From: Clostridiales bacterium
Lineage (GTDB): Bacteria; Bacillota; Clostridia; Christensenellales; Aristaeellaceae
Assembly (NCBI GenBank): GCA_015056255.1
Contig: SVGP01000005.1
Coordinates: 83,519-147,518 of the forward strand
Length of the DNA: 64,000 nucleotides
Direction: 5' to 3'
The translations under genes were made by a program, and so were the position numbers. The notes under the pieces are model-generated. The model was not told the DNA's origin, made no database searches, and was given only the letters and a program-made list of their open reading frames with translations. The first letter of the stretch is position 1; each line of letters opens with the position of its first letter. Positions 7,413-15,616 of this stretch are shown piece after piece.

Positions 7413-10349
7413 ATGAAATACGGTTACCGCATGGATAAGGATGCTACAGGCAAGTTTAAAAAGGCCGCTGCTCAGCAGGAAATCGGCAATATCCGGTGCA
7501 CACACGACGTGATTTTATTCCAAAACGCCGGCGACTTCATTCAGTTTTCATGCCCCGAAGGCGTTTCTGAAAACAGCGCGCTGGAGATTTTAGAGCTTCA
7601 TCAAAAGGCGGATGAAAGCTTTTGCTATCATGTATATGTGAATGATCAGCTTTGCCACGTGCAAAGTATGGAGCCCTTGTCCGATTCGCTGTATCCATGC
7701 TTTGTCAAGCTCGCCCTTTCGCCCGGCGACGAGATCCGAATTGTCAATACGACAAATGAACCGGTGCGGTTTGTATCCGTTTACCTTTATCCCGATATCG
7801 CGGTGGTGGTAGAGGAGAATCTGACTCCAATGGAGATCGGGCTTTGCTTCCCGCGCCCGAGCTACGCGGATTATGAAAAAGATCTGTCCATTTTTAAGAG
7901 AATTCAGGCGGATTTTGCATGCCTTAGCCATTTCACTGTTGCTGCCGGCATTGAAATTCCCTATATGCTATTAAATGACGACGAACTTCGCTTCCGGTTT
8001 CGCTATGTGCTTTCCCTTTCAAAAGATGCATGCATTCCCTTGATATTCAATTTCAACACCTGGTGGGATGCAACGCCCACAGGACGCGACGGAAAAGGCG
8101 GCTATTTTTCGGATGCGGAGTATCAGCAGGTGGTCTATGATCCCGAAACGGGAAAAACGCGTCTGTCAATTCCAAACCTCTGGCGGAATACGCCGTGGCT
8201 TTCCATGAACAACGAAACGCTTAATGCCGCTCGCAAGGCGCGTCTCGATTGTGCGCTGTTTATTTTGACCCAAATAAATGCAGAATACGGCTTTATTAGC
8301 AATTATCGCATCTTTATCGACAACGAGCCAACCTACTGGGCGGAGTTTGCGTATTCGCAGTCTCCGGAAGCGGGCGGGGATTTTTCAATGGCTGCCGCAA
8401 AAGCAGCGCGCGCAGATGGTGTTGATCTTACACCGAAGGGAAAAGTTACGCATGCGCAGAAGGAATGGCTCTATAAAAATCACTCGTCATATATATCGGA
8501 TCTTGCAAAGCAGTTTTATACATCAAACGCAAAAGAGATTGCTGTTTTGAATGAAAACGGATTATCCTATACAAATAATTATGTTTCTGAAAACACATTT
8601 ACGCATATTTTTCCCAATTCCGGTTATCCGTACGTTACCGGCAAACATCTCATGTATGAACAGCATGTTACAAAATGGGCGCGGTTGGGACTTGAATGCG
8701 CGGGCTTTCAGGATGAGCGCGTTCTATCCTACGCAAGCGCAAGCGGCAGATTTGCACAGGTCAACGCCGAACGGTGCTGCTATGCCGATCCAATGTTCCA
8801 TCTGCAGTTTTATGCCCATGGCGCAGTTTCGGATATCATTTTCAATTACTTTTATGACACGGATGTTGAGCACATCCGTTGGCTGGACACGTTAATAGAC
8901 CAGCCAGCGCCGGATTTTTCGTATGGAAAAACTGTTTCGGAATTTGACGCCTGCCGGGATTCTCTGGAGGCACCGTGCGTTTATTCGCATGAAAACCTTG
9001 CCGTTTCTCCGCTTCGCGAGCGGTGGACGCTTCGTCCGGATCGGCTCGGAAAAGGCAGCATCACGATAAGAATCGGCGATTCTTCAGATTACCCGCTTGG
9101 CGGCTATATCGAAATTACAGGTCTGATCCGCCCGGAGAACGGGGCGATATCTTTGCACATGGGGCATACAAGCGAATGCATGGAGGTTTCCATGGTGCTT
9201 CCTCAGAGGAACAGCGATTATCAGCATATTCCTCTTCGCGTTCCGCTTGGAGATATTGTAAATGCAGCGGGGCCAATCTATCTGCGGCTTGATATTGAAT
9301 CCGATTATTATGACGATTGGGCTGAAATGAACAGCGTGTGGCGGATTCGCGCAGTACAAACGCTGAATGCACAAAGCGGCGCGTTCAATCGTTTTACGCT
9401 CAGGCAGCTGCGCGCGCTGAATATGCAGTTGGCGACACGCATGGATGCAATCAGGGCTCTGGAAACGAATTTTAAGACGATCGGTTCGTTGGAAGCGTTC
9501 GGACAGACCCCGAAAGAGGCCTACGAAAGCATCATGAGAAACATTTCTGCTAGTCAAACGCGAATGTTCAAAATCACCGCCTGCGGAAAGATTGCCGCCT
9601 TTAAGGCGGAAGTGGTCGATTGTTTCGCAAGTCCGATTCTCATCTTCCCGTCTGACAATCCTGAAAATGCATATATTATTGGAGAAGCTGGCGCGTATGT
9701 TGTTTTGAAAAGCGGTAAAAGACAATGGAAGCTTACGCCTTTTGAGCAACGGGCGTTTGACGAATTCGAGGGGACATTTATAGGATATAATGAAGAAAAG
9801 CGCACGTTACGCGTTCAAACGCATCGTCTGAACCAATACGCATGGCAGCCGTATCTCGATTTTGATTGCGCGGAGGATGCAGAGATTTCCATATGCGCCC
9901 ACGAAATCACTGGCGATCTGCTCAGACACATCTCCTCGAATCCATACACGCCCTCGGCGATTGCGAACGCAAAGATCGATGCTCATCCGACGCTTACATC
10001 CCTGAAAGCGGGAGACGCTGTCCGGCTAAGTATAAAAAACAAGATTGTTGTAAGCGTGAGCGCCATTCGCGGTCTTGCGCGCGGACGATTGATTGCGTTT
10101 GATAAAATGACCCTTTTGCCTGAAGCGCGAAACGCATATCTGACGCTTGAAACCGCGCCGGGTGTTACAGCGATATTTGAGCTTGGCGCCAGAACGCATT
10201 TAAATTACGTGAAAGCGCCTGCCGAAAACGCCATGCTTGCGGGCTCGCACAATCTGAATCTTGATATTGGCAGTACGCTGCTAATTTCTTTTGAAGGCGA
10301 TCAGTATGAAAATCGGCCCTACCGCGCAATAGAAATCACCGTCGTATAA
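7413..10349 (+). CDS. Large putative glycosidase of unassigned family, 978 aa
   Basis: I do not recognise a named family. Residues 1-140 look beta-rich, perhaps a carbohydrate-binding module. Residues about 145-510 look like an alpha/beta barrel: FNFNTWWDATPTG near residue 215 resembles a substrate-binding strand, and RIFIDNEPTYW contains E305 in an NEP motif, the usual acid/base signature of clan GH-A glycosidases. A nucleophile is not certain; E453 in QVNAERCCYADP is one candidate. Residues about 530-978 look beta-rich, probably several sandwich domains. There is no signal peptide, so substrate is probably imported. It ends at a bidirectional terminator shared with the ABC permease genes. 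Confidence 0.6.
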   Translation: MKYGYRMDKDATGKFKKAAAQQEIGNIRCTHDVILFQNAGDFIQFSCPEGVSENSALEILELHQKADESFCYHVYVNDQLCHVQSMEPLSDSLYPCFVKLALSPGDEIRIVNTTNEPVRFVSVYLYPDIAVVVEENLTPMEIGLCFPRPSYADYEKDLSIFKRIQADFACLSHFTVAAGIEIPYMLLNDDELRFRFRYVLSLSKDACIPLIFNFNTWWDATPTGRDGKGGYFSDAEYQQVVYDPETGKTRLSIPNLWRNTPWLSMNNETLNAARKARLDCALFILTQINAEYGFISNYRIFIDNEPTYWAEFAYSQSPEAGGDFSMAAAKAARADGVDLTPKGKVTHAQKEWLYKNHSSYISDLAKQFYTSNAKEIAVLNENGLSYTNNYVSENTFTHIFPNSGYPYVTGKHLMYEQHVTKWARLGLECAGFQDERVLSYASASGRFAQVNAERCCYADPMFHLQFYAHGAVSDIIFNYFYDTDVEHIRWLDTLIDQPAPDFSYGKTVSEFDACRDSLEAPCVYSHENLAVSPLRERWTLRPDRLGKGSITIRIGDSSDYPLGGYIEITGLIRPENGAISLHMGHTSECMEVSMVLPQRNSDYQHIPLRVPLGDIVNAAGPIYLRLDIESDYYDDWAEMNSVWRIRAVQTLNAQSGAFNRFTLRQLRALNMQLATRMDAIRALETNFKTIGSLEAFGQTPKEAYESIMRNISASQTRMFKITACGKIAAFKAEVVDCFASPILIFPSDNPENAYIIGEAGAYVVLKSGKRQWKLTPFEQRAFDEFEGTFIGYNEEKRTLRVQTHRLNQYAWQPYLDFDCAEDAEISICAHEITGDLLRHISSNPYTPSAIANAKIDAHPTLTSLKAGDAVRLSIKNKIVVSVSAIRGLARGRLIAFDKMTLLPEARNAYLTLETAPGVTAIFELGARTHLNYVKAPAENAMLAGSHNLNLDIGSTLLISFEGDQYENRPYRAIEITVV

Positions 10350-10350
10350 G

Positions 10351-10391
10351 AAAAAGGACTTATGCAAATTGTTTATGCATAAGTCCCTTTT
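10351..10391. terminator. Bidirectional terminator
   Basis: GGACTTATGCA at 10356-10366 pairs with TGCATAAGTCC at 10376-10386, with A-rich and T-rich flanks. It lies between the convergent 978-aa gene and the permease operon. Confidence 0.85.
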
Positions 10392-11225
10392 CTATCCCTT
10401 GACTGCACCGGTTGTAAGGCCGCTGATAAAATGCTTCATGTTGAAGGAGAACAACAGAATCAGCGGTATAGAGGCCATGAAGAAGCCTGCAAACATCGGG
10501 CCGTAGAGAATCTGCTGAACGTCTCTGTAGGAATACAGGCCCAGCGTGATGGTTTTCAGTTCCTTGTTGCTGGAAAGCGTGAGCATTGGCCAAATAAAAT
10601 CGTTCCAGCTGTTTAAAAAGGTAAGGAGCATCTGAGAAGTCAGCGTAGCGCGAATCAGCGGTTCTGTGACATAGAAAAAGGTCTGAAGCTGATTTGCGCC
10701 GTCCAGACGCGCTGCATCAAAAAGATCCTGCGGAAGTCCCTCTATGTATGGCACAAGGATAACGATGAACTGAATCTGCGCCGTGGCAATGGCGGGCAGG
10801 ATGGCCGATAAATAGGTGCCGATCATGCCCATGTCGCTGACCAATACATACATGGGAATCAGCGTCAAGACGCTTGGAATCATCATAAACGACAGGATGA
10901 ACATATAAAGGAAAGTTTTTCCCGGAAAATTAAAGCGTGCAAACACATACGCGCTGAGCACAGCAATGATGCTCGTTCCGGCCACGGTGCAGCCTGTCAC
11001 GATAACCGAGTTTTTGAGATACTGAAGAATCATTCGATAGGATGACGTGTAGTTTTCAAATCTCAAGGGAAGCGTCATGGTGAAGGGGTGAGCGGCAATT
11101 TCAGAGTTGTTTTTAAGGCTTGAAATCAGCATGAAGTAGTAAGGGAAAAACGTACACACAACAATGAACATAAGAATTGCAAAGACCGCAAGCTTGCTCA
11201 GTCTTTTTCGCATTTGCATGCCCAA
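10392..11225 (-). CDS. Carbohydrate ABC transporter permease, MalG type
   Basis: This 277-residue inner-membrane protein has six predicted helices and the EAA loop that docks the ATPase (FDAARLDGANQLQTFF). It is one half of the membrane channel of a sugar importer; the partner permease is directly upstream with a 15-nt gap. The start is probably the TTG at 11225, placed 8-9 nt after AGGAGG; the first ATG, at 11219, is too far away. No ATPase gene is nearby, so a shared MsmX-like ATPase elsewhere in the genome is likely. Confidence 0.92.
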   Translation of the reverse strand: MGMQMRKRLSKLAVFAILMFIVVCTFFPYYFMLISSLKNNSEIAAHPFTMTLPLRFENYTSSYRMILQYLKNSVIVTGCTVAGTSIIAVLSAYVFARFNFPGKTFLYMFILSFMMIPSVLTLIPMYVLVSDMGMIGTYLSAILPAIATAQIQFIVILVPYIEGLPQDLFDAARLDGANQLQTFFYVTEPLIRATLTSQMLLTFLNSWNDFIWPMLTLSSNKELKTITLGLYSYRDVQQILYGPMFAGFFMASIPLILLFSFNMKHFISGLTTGAVKG

Positions 11226-11240
11226 ATCGTTTCACCTCCT

Positions 11241-12155
11241 TTAGTCCGCCCGCTTGATGAACTTCTGCTGCATCAAGGTGATGATCAGAATGATGGAAAA
11301 CAGAACCACGCCCTGCGCCGTTGCATAGCCGTAGTTTCCGTTGATAAACGCGCTTTGATACATGTAATAGGCGGGTACCATCGTTCCGTAGCGGCCGGAT
11401 GTGAAAACAAGCTGCGTTCCGAAATCCTGTATGCCTGAAATCATGCCGAGTATGGATAAAACCTTAATCTGAGGAACGAGCAAAGGAAGGTAAATGCTTC
11501 TGAAAATCCGCCATGGGGACGCTCCGTCGATCTGTGCGGATTCCTCAAGCGCACTATCCACATTCAAAAGGCCGGAAAGCAGTATGAGCATCGTAAATCC
11601 GCCCGCGAACGGAAAGCCCTTTAAGAGCATGGCCGGAAGGGTTACAGCGTTATCTGCAAGCCAGATCCTGCTCATGTGCCCAAGTCCCACGCTGTTTAGT
11701 ATCGTATCCAGTACGCCGTTTCCATGCTGATAGAAAAAACGCCAGTACATCGTTCCCACCATGCCGGGAATCATCATTGGAACGACAAACGCCCGTTGAA
11801 AAAACTTTCCCGCGCGACCGTCCTTCATTCTGAAAATCAGATAGGTAATGGGCAGATTGACCGCAAAAGAGGTGATAAATCCAGCAATCAGGAAAATAAC
11901 AAGCGTTCCGAACGACGCCCAGAAATCGCCGTCTGCAAAAAGTTTGATGTACTGGGAAAGTCCCTCAAATTCAGGACTGAAATAGTTTTTGGTTTTCCAT
12001 CTGAAAAGCGATCTGTACACGCCTGACAACGCCGGGTACAGCGTGAATGTACAAAGCATAGCAAGGGTGGGAATCAGCGCAATATAGCACCATCTCGCCT
12101 CATAAACCCGTTTTAGAAGACTTTTTTTCGGAATTCCAGACGGTATCATACTCAT
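11241..12155 (-). CDS. Carbohydrate ABC transporter permease, MalF/UgpA type
   Basis: This 304-residue permease has about six membrane helices and the EAA motif (LEESAQIDGASPWRIF) of sugar import systems. It forms the channel with the downstream MalG-type permease. The start is the ATG at 12155, about 8 nt after GAGGG; a TTG at 12158 is an alternative. The AraC regulator gene lies just upstream on the same strand, 45 nt away, so regulator and permeases may share a transcript. Confidence 0.92.
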   Translation of the reverse strand: MSMIPSGIPKKSLLKRVYEARWCYIALIPTLAMLCTFTLYPALSGVYRSLFRWKTKNYFSPEFEGLSQYIKLFADGDFWASFGTLVIFLIAGFITSFAVNLPITYLIFRMKDGRAGKFFQRAFVVPMMIPGMVGTMYWRFFYQHGNGVLDTILNSVGLGHMSRIWLADNAVTLPAMLLKGFPFAGGFTMLILLSGLLNVDSALEESAQIDGASPWRIFRSIYLPLLVPQIKVLSILGMISGIQDFGTQLVFTSGRYGTMVPAYYMYQSAFINGNYGYATAQGVVLFSIILIITLMQQKFIKRAD

Positions 12156-12200
12156 CAACCATACCCTCTCTTGTGTTCAGTGACGATCATAATTGTCGAT

Positions 12201-13091
12201 CTATTTTCTTCTGTAACTTGTCGGGCTGTCGAGTCCAAGCGTTTTAAAGCTTCGGATCATCTGTCTGTATCCGCTGAAGCCAGCTTCTCCTGCAATGAAT
12301 TCAAGCGGATCCTCCGTCGTCTGAATCAGACGCACGGCTACATTTGCCCTTGTTTGAACCTTCAGGGCATGAAAGGTGTTATCAAACACCTTTTTTAAAA
12401 TCCGATTGATCTGCTTTTCGCTCAGTGCAAAAATTCTTGCGCACTCCGCCAGGGTTACATCCTTTTTATAATTTGCTTCCAGATAATTCAGTATCGCGGA
12501 AGCCCGCTTGTAGTTGATATCGTTCCGGTCGAGTGTCTGATCATCCTGCGATCCGTTCTCAATTTGCACAAAGGTGAGCATGCCCATGACCGTTGAAAGC
12601 AAAGTAGATTTCGTCATGAAATCTGTTCCTGAGAGCGCCTGCGCGCTTGTATCGCGGAACAGCCGATCAAGTAAATCAAAATTATACTTCAAAAATCCGT
12701 GCTGTTCGTTGTAGCAATAATAAAGCGAACGTGCGACCGTTTGCAAAAGTGTGTTTGCCTCTTCGCTGCATTCGTCCTTTGGACAGGCAATATCGCATTC
12801 GATGCAATATTCCTTCATAACATGGCCTGTCAGCGTCGCCTGTGAATGATCAATATAGGGAGGACAAATGTAAAACTGTCCTGCCGCAACGGTGAAGGCG
12901 TTGTTGCCCAGAGTGATTTTCCCTTGTCCTTCATAGATATAGTGAAGCTCATAGTTTTTATGCGCATGCGCGGGTATGTCCCACGCGCTGTCATCGTCAA
13001 TGCGCGTAAAACGCGTTATGCGGATGAGCATATTTTCAAACTGAAGCTTGATTTCGCTGTTGAGATAATAGACATTTTTCTGAGGCAGCAC
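12201..13091 (-). CDS. AraC family transcriptional regulator
   Basis: This protein of about 296 residues has an N-terminal cupin-like ligand-sensing domain (PAHAHKNYELHYIYEGQGKI, CPPYIDHSQ). Its C-terminal double helix-turn-helix domain starts near residue 190 and ends LGLDSPTSYRRK, the usual AraC family tail. It most likely senses a sugar and activates the flanking ABC importer. The start is uncertain: the ATG at 13097 lies only 1 nt from the GGGAGG ribosome binding site, whereas the GTG two codons later, at 13091, has optimal spacing, so I chose the GTG. Confidence 0.88.
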   Translation of the reverse strand: MLPQKNVYYLNSEIKLQFENMLIRITRFTRIDDDSAWDIPAHAHKNYELHYIYEGQGKITLGNNAFTVAAGQFYICPPYIDHSQATLTGHVMKEYCIECDIACPKDECSEEANTLLQTVARSLYYCYNEQHGFLKYNFDLLDRLFRDTSAQALSGTDFMTKSTLLSTVMGMLTFVQIENGSQDDQTLDRNDINYKRASAILNYLEANYKKDVTLAECARIFALSEKQINRILKKVFDNTFHALKVQTRANVAVRLIQTTEDPLEFIAGEAGFSGYRQMIRSFKTLGLDSPTSYRRK

Positions 13092-13120
13092 TTTCATACC
13101 TCCCGGGAAACATAAAACAA

Positions 13121-13168
13121 AAGCGACCCGGGCATGCCTGTAAAGGTATGCCCAAGGTCGCTTGATTT
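13121..13168 (-). terminator. Hairpin between solute-binding protein and regulator genes
   Basis: AAGCGACC pairs with GGTCGCTT, and GGCAT with ATGCC inside, directly after the solute-binding protein gene. It probably lowers read-through into the regulator and permeases, so that the binding protein is made in excess. Confidence 0.75.
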
Positions 13169-13173
13169 TCGGC

Positions 13174-14583
13174 TTACTTTACCTGATCTGCGTAGGAGAG
13201 AACGTCGTAGGTGGTGTACTCTTCGATGGCTTCCTCGAGATAGGGCAGAAGCTCTTCCTTGAGCTCTTCAATGAACGCTTCGGCGGTCTTATCGGAAGAG
13301 GGATCGAGATACTCGGTATACATACTCCAATAGAGGCTTCCGACCTCGGCGTTGAACTTGAAGGCGTTGATCAGCTTGCTGGGCTTGTATTCACCGTAAA
13401 CAGCGTCCTGAAGCGCGATCATTTCTTCGGGCAGAACAACGCCGTCAATGCAGGTGCCAAGCATAACAGCGTCAACGTACATCTGAGCGCCGCTGTTGGA
13501 ATCGGTCATGAAGTGAAGGAACTTGAGCGCGGCTTCCAGACGGCCTTCGTCTTCGCACTTCTTGGAGACAAACAGCGCGGGCTCGCCGGAGTTGGGCGCG
13601 TAGGCAAAGGGAGCAGTTACGCCGTACTCGGAGTAATCAGCATCAACGTAGGGCTTGTTGGCCGCGCCGTAATTGACCTGGTAGCCGTTCTGGACAACCT
13701 GTCCGGGGTACCAGCCGCCGTTGAAGGTCATCAGAACCTTATTGTCGTTGAACAGGCCTTCATATTCCCAGGAGGCGGCGTTAAAGTCCGCGTTCCAGTA
13801 CTGGGTGAAGTCCTTCATGAGGTTGAAGTATTCGACAAAGCGGGGATTGTCATAGCTGATGACGCCGGTAGAAAGGCCCAGCAGGATTTCGCTCTCATCC
13901 AGCCAGCCGTTGGGAACGATGATATCGAGCTTTGCAACTACATCGGTATCGGCAAACAGCGCGTCCATAAAGTCGTCCTCAATCCAGGTGAGGTTCCAGC
14001 CCATGGAATTCATAACGCTCATGGGGATGTAGCGGCCGTCTTCCTTGGCGACTTTGAGCATTTCCATCATCTCGGAATAGGTCTTGGGCGGCTCAGTACC
14101 CAGATCAAGCTCTTCCATGATGGTCTTGTTGTAGTAAAGGTTAACGGTGGCATAGGTCATGGCAGTAGAAATATAGCGCGTGCCGTCATTGCTCATGCAG
14201 TTGTCAAGGCCGCCCTCGGTGAAGCAATCCTTCCAGATCTTGCCGTTTAAGCTGTTGGGCTCGTCGTAATAGGGCGTAAGGTCAACAAGCTTGCCCTGAT
14301 CGAAATAGTCGCGATGCTGGGGAACAGACCAGAGAACGTCGGGCTCAGTCTGCGCAGCGAACTGCGCAACAACCCAGGTATCCCAATCGCTGGAGGGGAT
14401 TTCCAGCCATTCAACTTTAACGCCGGTCATTTCCGTGAACTTGTCGCTCATCTCATGGAACTTGCCATAGATGTATTCGCCCTGATTATGGGCAACCGTG
14501 ATGGTCACGTCTTCCGCCTCGGCAAAACCGGTTAACGACAGAAGCATGATAAGGCACATGAGGTACGCTATGAGCTTTTTCAT
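13174..14583 (-). CDS. Extracellular sugar-binding protein of ABC importer
   Basis: This 469-residue family 1 solute-binding protein captures sugar outside the cell for the permeases encoded downstream. It has an N-terminal signal peptide (MKKLIAYLMCLIMLLSLTG) with a likely signal peptidase I site after AEA, and no lipobox cysteine after the hydrophobic stretch, which is unusual for Gram-positive bacteria. Typical family features include VKVEWLEIPSSDWDTW, PDVLW and SMGWNLTWIEDDF. Codon use is biased towards high expression. The ribosome binding site AAAGGAG lies 10 nt before the ATG. Confidence 0.93.
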   Translation of the reverse strand: MKKLIAYLMCLIMLLSLTGFAEAEDVTITVAHNQGEYIYGKFHEMSDKFTEMTGVKVEWLEIPSSDWDTWVVAQFAAQTEPDVLWSVPQHRDYFDQGKLVDLTPYYDEPNSLNGKIWKDCFTEGGLDNCMSNDGTRYISTAMTYATVNLYYNKTIMEELDLGTEPPKTYSEMMEMLKVAKEDGRYIPMSVMNSMGWNLTWIEDDFMDALFADTDVVAKLDIIVPNGWLDESEILLGLSTGVISYDNPRFVEYFNLMKDFTQYWNADFNAASWEYEGLFNDNKVLMTFNGGWYPGQVVQNGYQVNYGAANKPYVDADYSEYGVTAPFAYAPNSGEPALFVSKKCEDEGRLEAALKFLHFMTDSNSGAQMYVDAVMLGTCIDGVVLPEEMIALQDAVYGEYKPSKLINAFKFNAEVGSLYWSMYTEYLDPSSDKTAEAFIEELKEELLPYLEEAIEEYTTYDVLSYADQVK

Positions 14584-14857
14584 CTGTGCAAATCTCCTTT
14601 CATAATGAACCTTCCAGGGGAAGCAGTCAAGCGCGATAAGAAATGTACATTTTCTTAACTAAGAATATTTTACAATTTACACGCCTCTAATTCAATACTA
14701 CTTTCTTCTATTAATATGTCAAAAAAGGACATCTTGCTTTCATAAAGTTCTGATTTCCATATAATACCGACGGTTTATGAGTAGATTTGTCCGTTTTCGG
14801 CAATGCATGCTGCCCTAAAAAAGGACTTCACCGTACATGTCTTTATGTTAAAGCAAA

Positions 14858-14934
14858 ACCCTCTCAGTCGGCTGCGCCGCCAGCTCTCCCAGAGGGAGAG
14901 CCAAGGACAAATTCAGTCTCTCCATGAGATTGGT
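14858..14934 (+). repeat. Dispersed intergenic repeat, copy 1
   Basis: The core CTCTCCCAGAGGGAGAGCC is a palindrome, followed by AAGGACA and then CAGTCTCTC and GAGATTG. A related copy lies in opposite orientation at 38249-38300. In other Clostridia such sequences occur between genes in many copies. Confidence 0.7.
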
Positions 14935-14946
14935 GATCATTAGACA

Positions 14947-14970
14947 AAAACGCCCTCTGCCGGGCGTTTT
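14947..14970 (+). terminator. Orphan terminator-like hairpin
   Basis: AAAACGCCC pairs with GGGCGTTTT, followed by a T-rich tract. No gene reads into it from the left, so it may belong to the dispersed repeat or insulate the next promoter. Confidence 0.6.
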
Positions 14971-15017
14971 GTTTTTATTTGTTTTTTACTTGCATACCCT
15001 GTTTTCGTCATAAACGC

Positions 15018-15046
15018 TTGACCGTATATATGCAATCTGATATAAT
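15018..15046 (+). promoter_or_regulatory. Strong sigma-A promoter
   Basis: TTGACC at 15018-15023, a 17-nt spacer and TATAAT at 15041-15046, followed by an AAGGAGG site before the membrane protein gene. Confidence 0.8.
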
Positions 15047-15079
15047 ACACCCGTAATTTATACTTCAAGGAGGATGAAT

Positions 15080-15553
15080 ATGGAAAACAACCTGAATCAA
15101 GCGAATACCCCTTCCATGAAATGGCATAAATTTCTGATTTACTTTTCTTTGTGGGCTGGCGCGGTTTTGAACCTGCTCAATGCCGTTCAGTATTTCACAG
15201 GCTCCATCTACGGATCCGGCAGCGAAGCGAACTTGGTTTATGCATATTACGACGGGCTCAAGGCCGTCGACATGCTGATGGCTATGCTGCTGATTGTAAT
15301 CTCGGTTTTCAGCATCGTTACACGCTTTGCACTTGCCGGCTACAAAGCCAGAGGACCTCAAATGCTGATGGGACTGTATCTCATAAACTTAATCGCCGCT
15401 GTTTTCTATCTGATTATTGCTTCCGCGGTTACCGGCATTTCGCTGGGCGACCTGATTGATTCCAGCACCATCTCCTCTCTGATCAGCAGCATTGCCATGG
15501 TGTTCATCAACAAGTCCTACTATGGAAAGCGCGCACACCTGTTCAACAAGTAA
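15080..15553 (+). CDS. Four-helix membrane protein of unknown function, 157 aa
   Basis: After a polar N-terminus it has four hydrophobic helices (about residues 20-45, 60-80, 95-120 and 125-145) and a short polar tail ending KRAHLFNK. I do not recognise the family. The start is the ATG at 15080, 6 nt after AAGGAGG; an ATG at 15074 directly abuts the ribosome binding site and is rejected. It is monocistronic with its own strong promoter and a bidirectional terminator. Confidence 0.7.
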   Translation: MENNLNQANTPSMKWHKFLIYFSLWAGAVLNLLNAVQYFTGSIYGSGSEANLVYAYYDGLKAVDMLMAMLLIVISVFSIVTRFALAGYKARGPQMLMGLYLINLIAAVFYLIIASAVTGISLGDLIDSSTISSLISSIAMVFINKSYYGKRAHLFNK

Positions 15554-15573
15554 TAACCGCTTTTATGATATTC

Positions 15574-15615
15574 AAAAACCACTGCCCTTGTTTCTTCACA
15601 GGGCAGTGGTTTTTT
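15574..15615. terminator. Bidirectional terminator
   Basis: A perfect 15-bp stem, AAAAACCACTGCCCT with its complement, lies between the convergent membrane protein and glycyl radical enzyme genes. Confidence 0.9.
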
Positions 15616-15616
15616 A

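Larger units (their letters stand above)
14584..15079. other. Intergenic region, 496 bp, between divergent genes
   Basis: It contains the leader of the solute-binding protein gene. The palindrome AAGAAATGTACATTTTCTT at 14638-14656 may be a regulator site, and a TTGAAT-N17-TAAAAT promoter is possible on the minus strand. It also holds one copy of a dispersed repeat (14858-14934), an orphan hairpin (14947-14970) and the promoter of the next gene. I see no gene in it. Confidence 0.6.

Noticed and set aside
13162..14250. Long open frame of about 360 codons on the plus strand
   Set aside because: It is antisense to the whole solute-binding protein gene, has no ribosome binding site, and its protein is a low-complexity mirror of that gene's codon bias.
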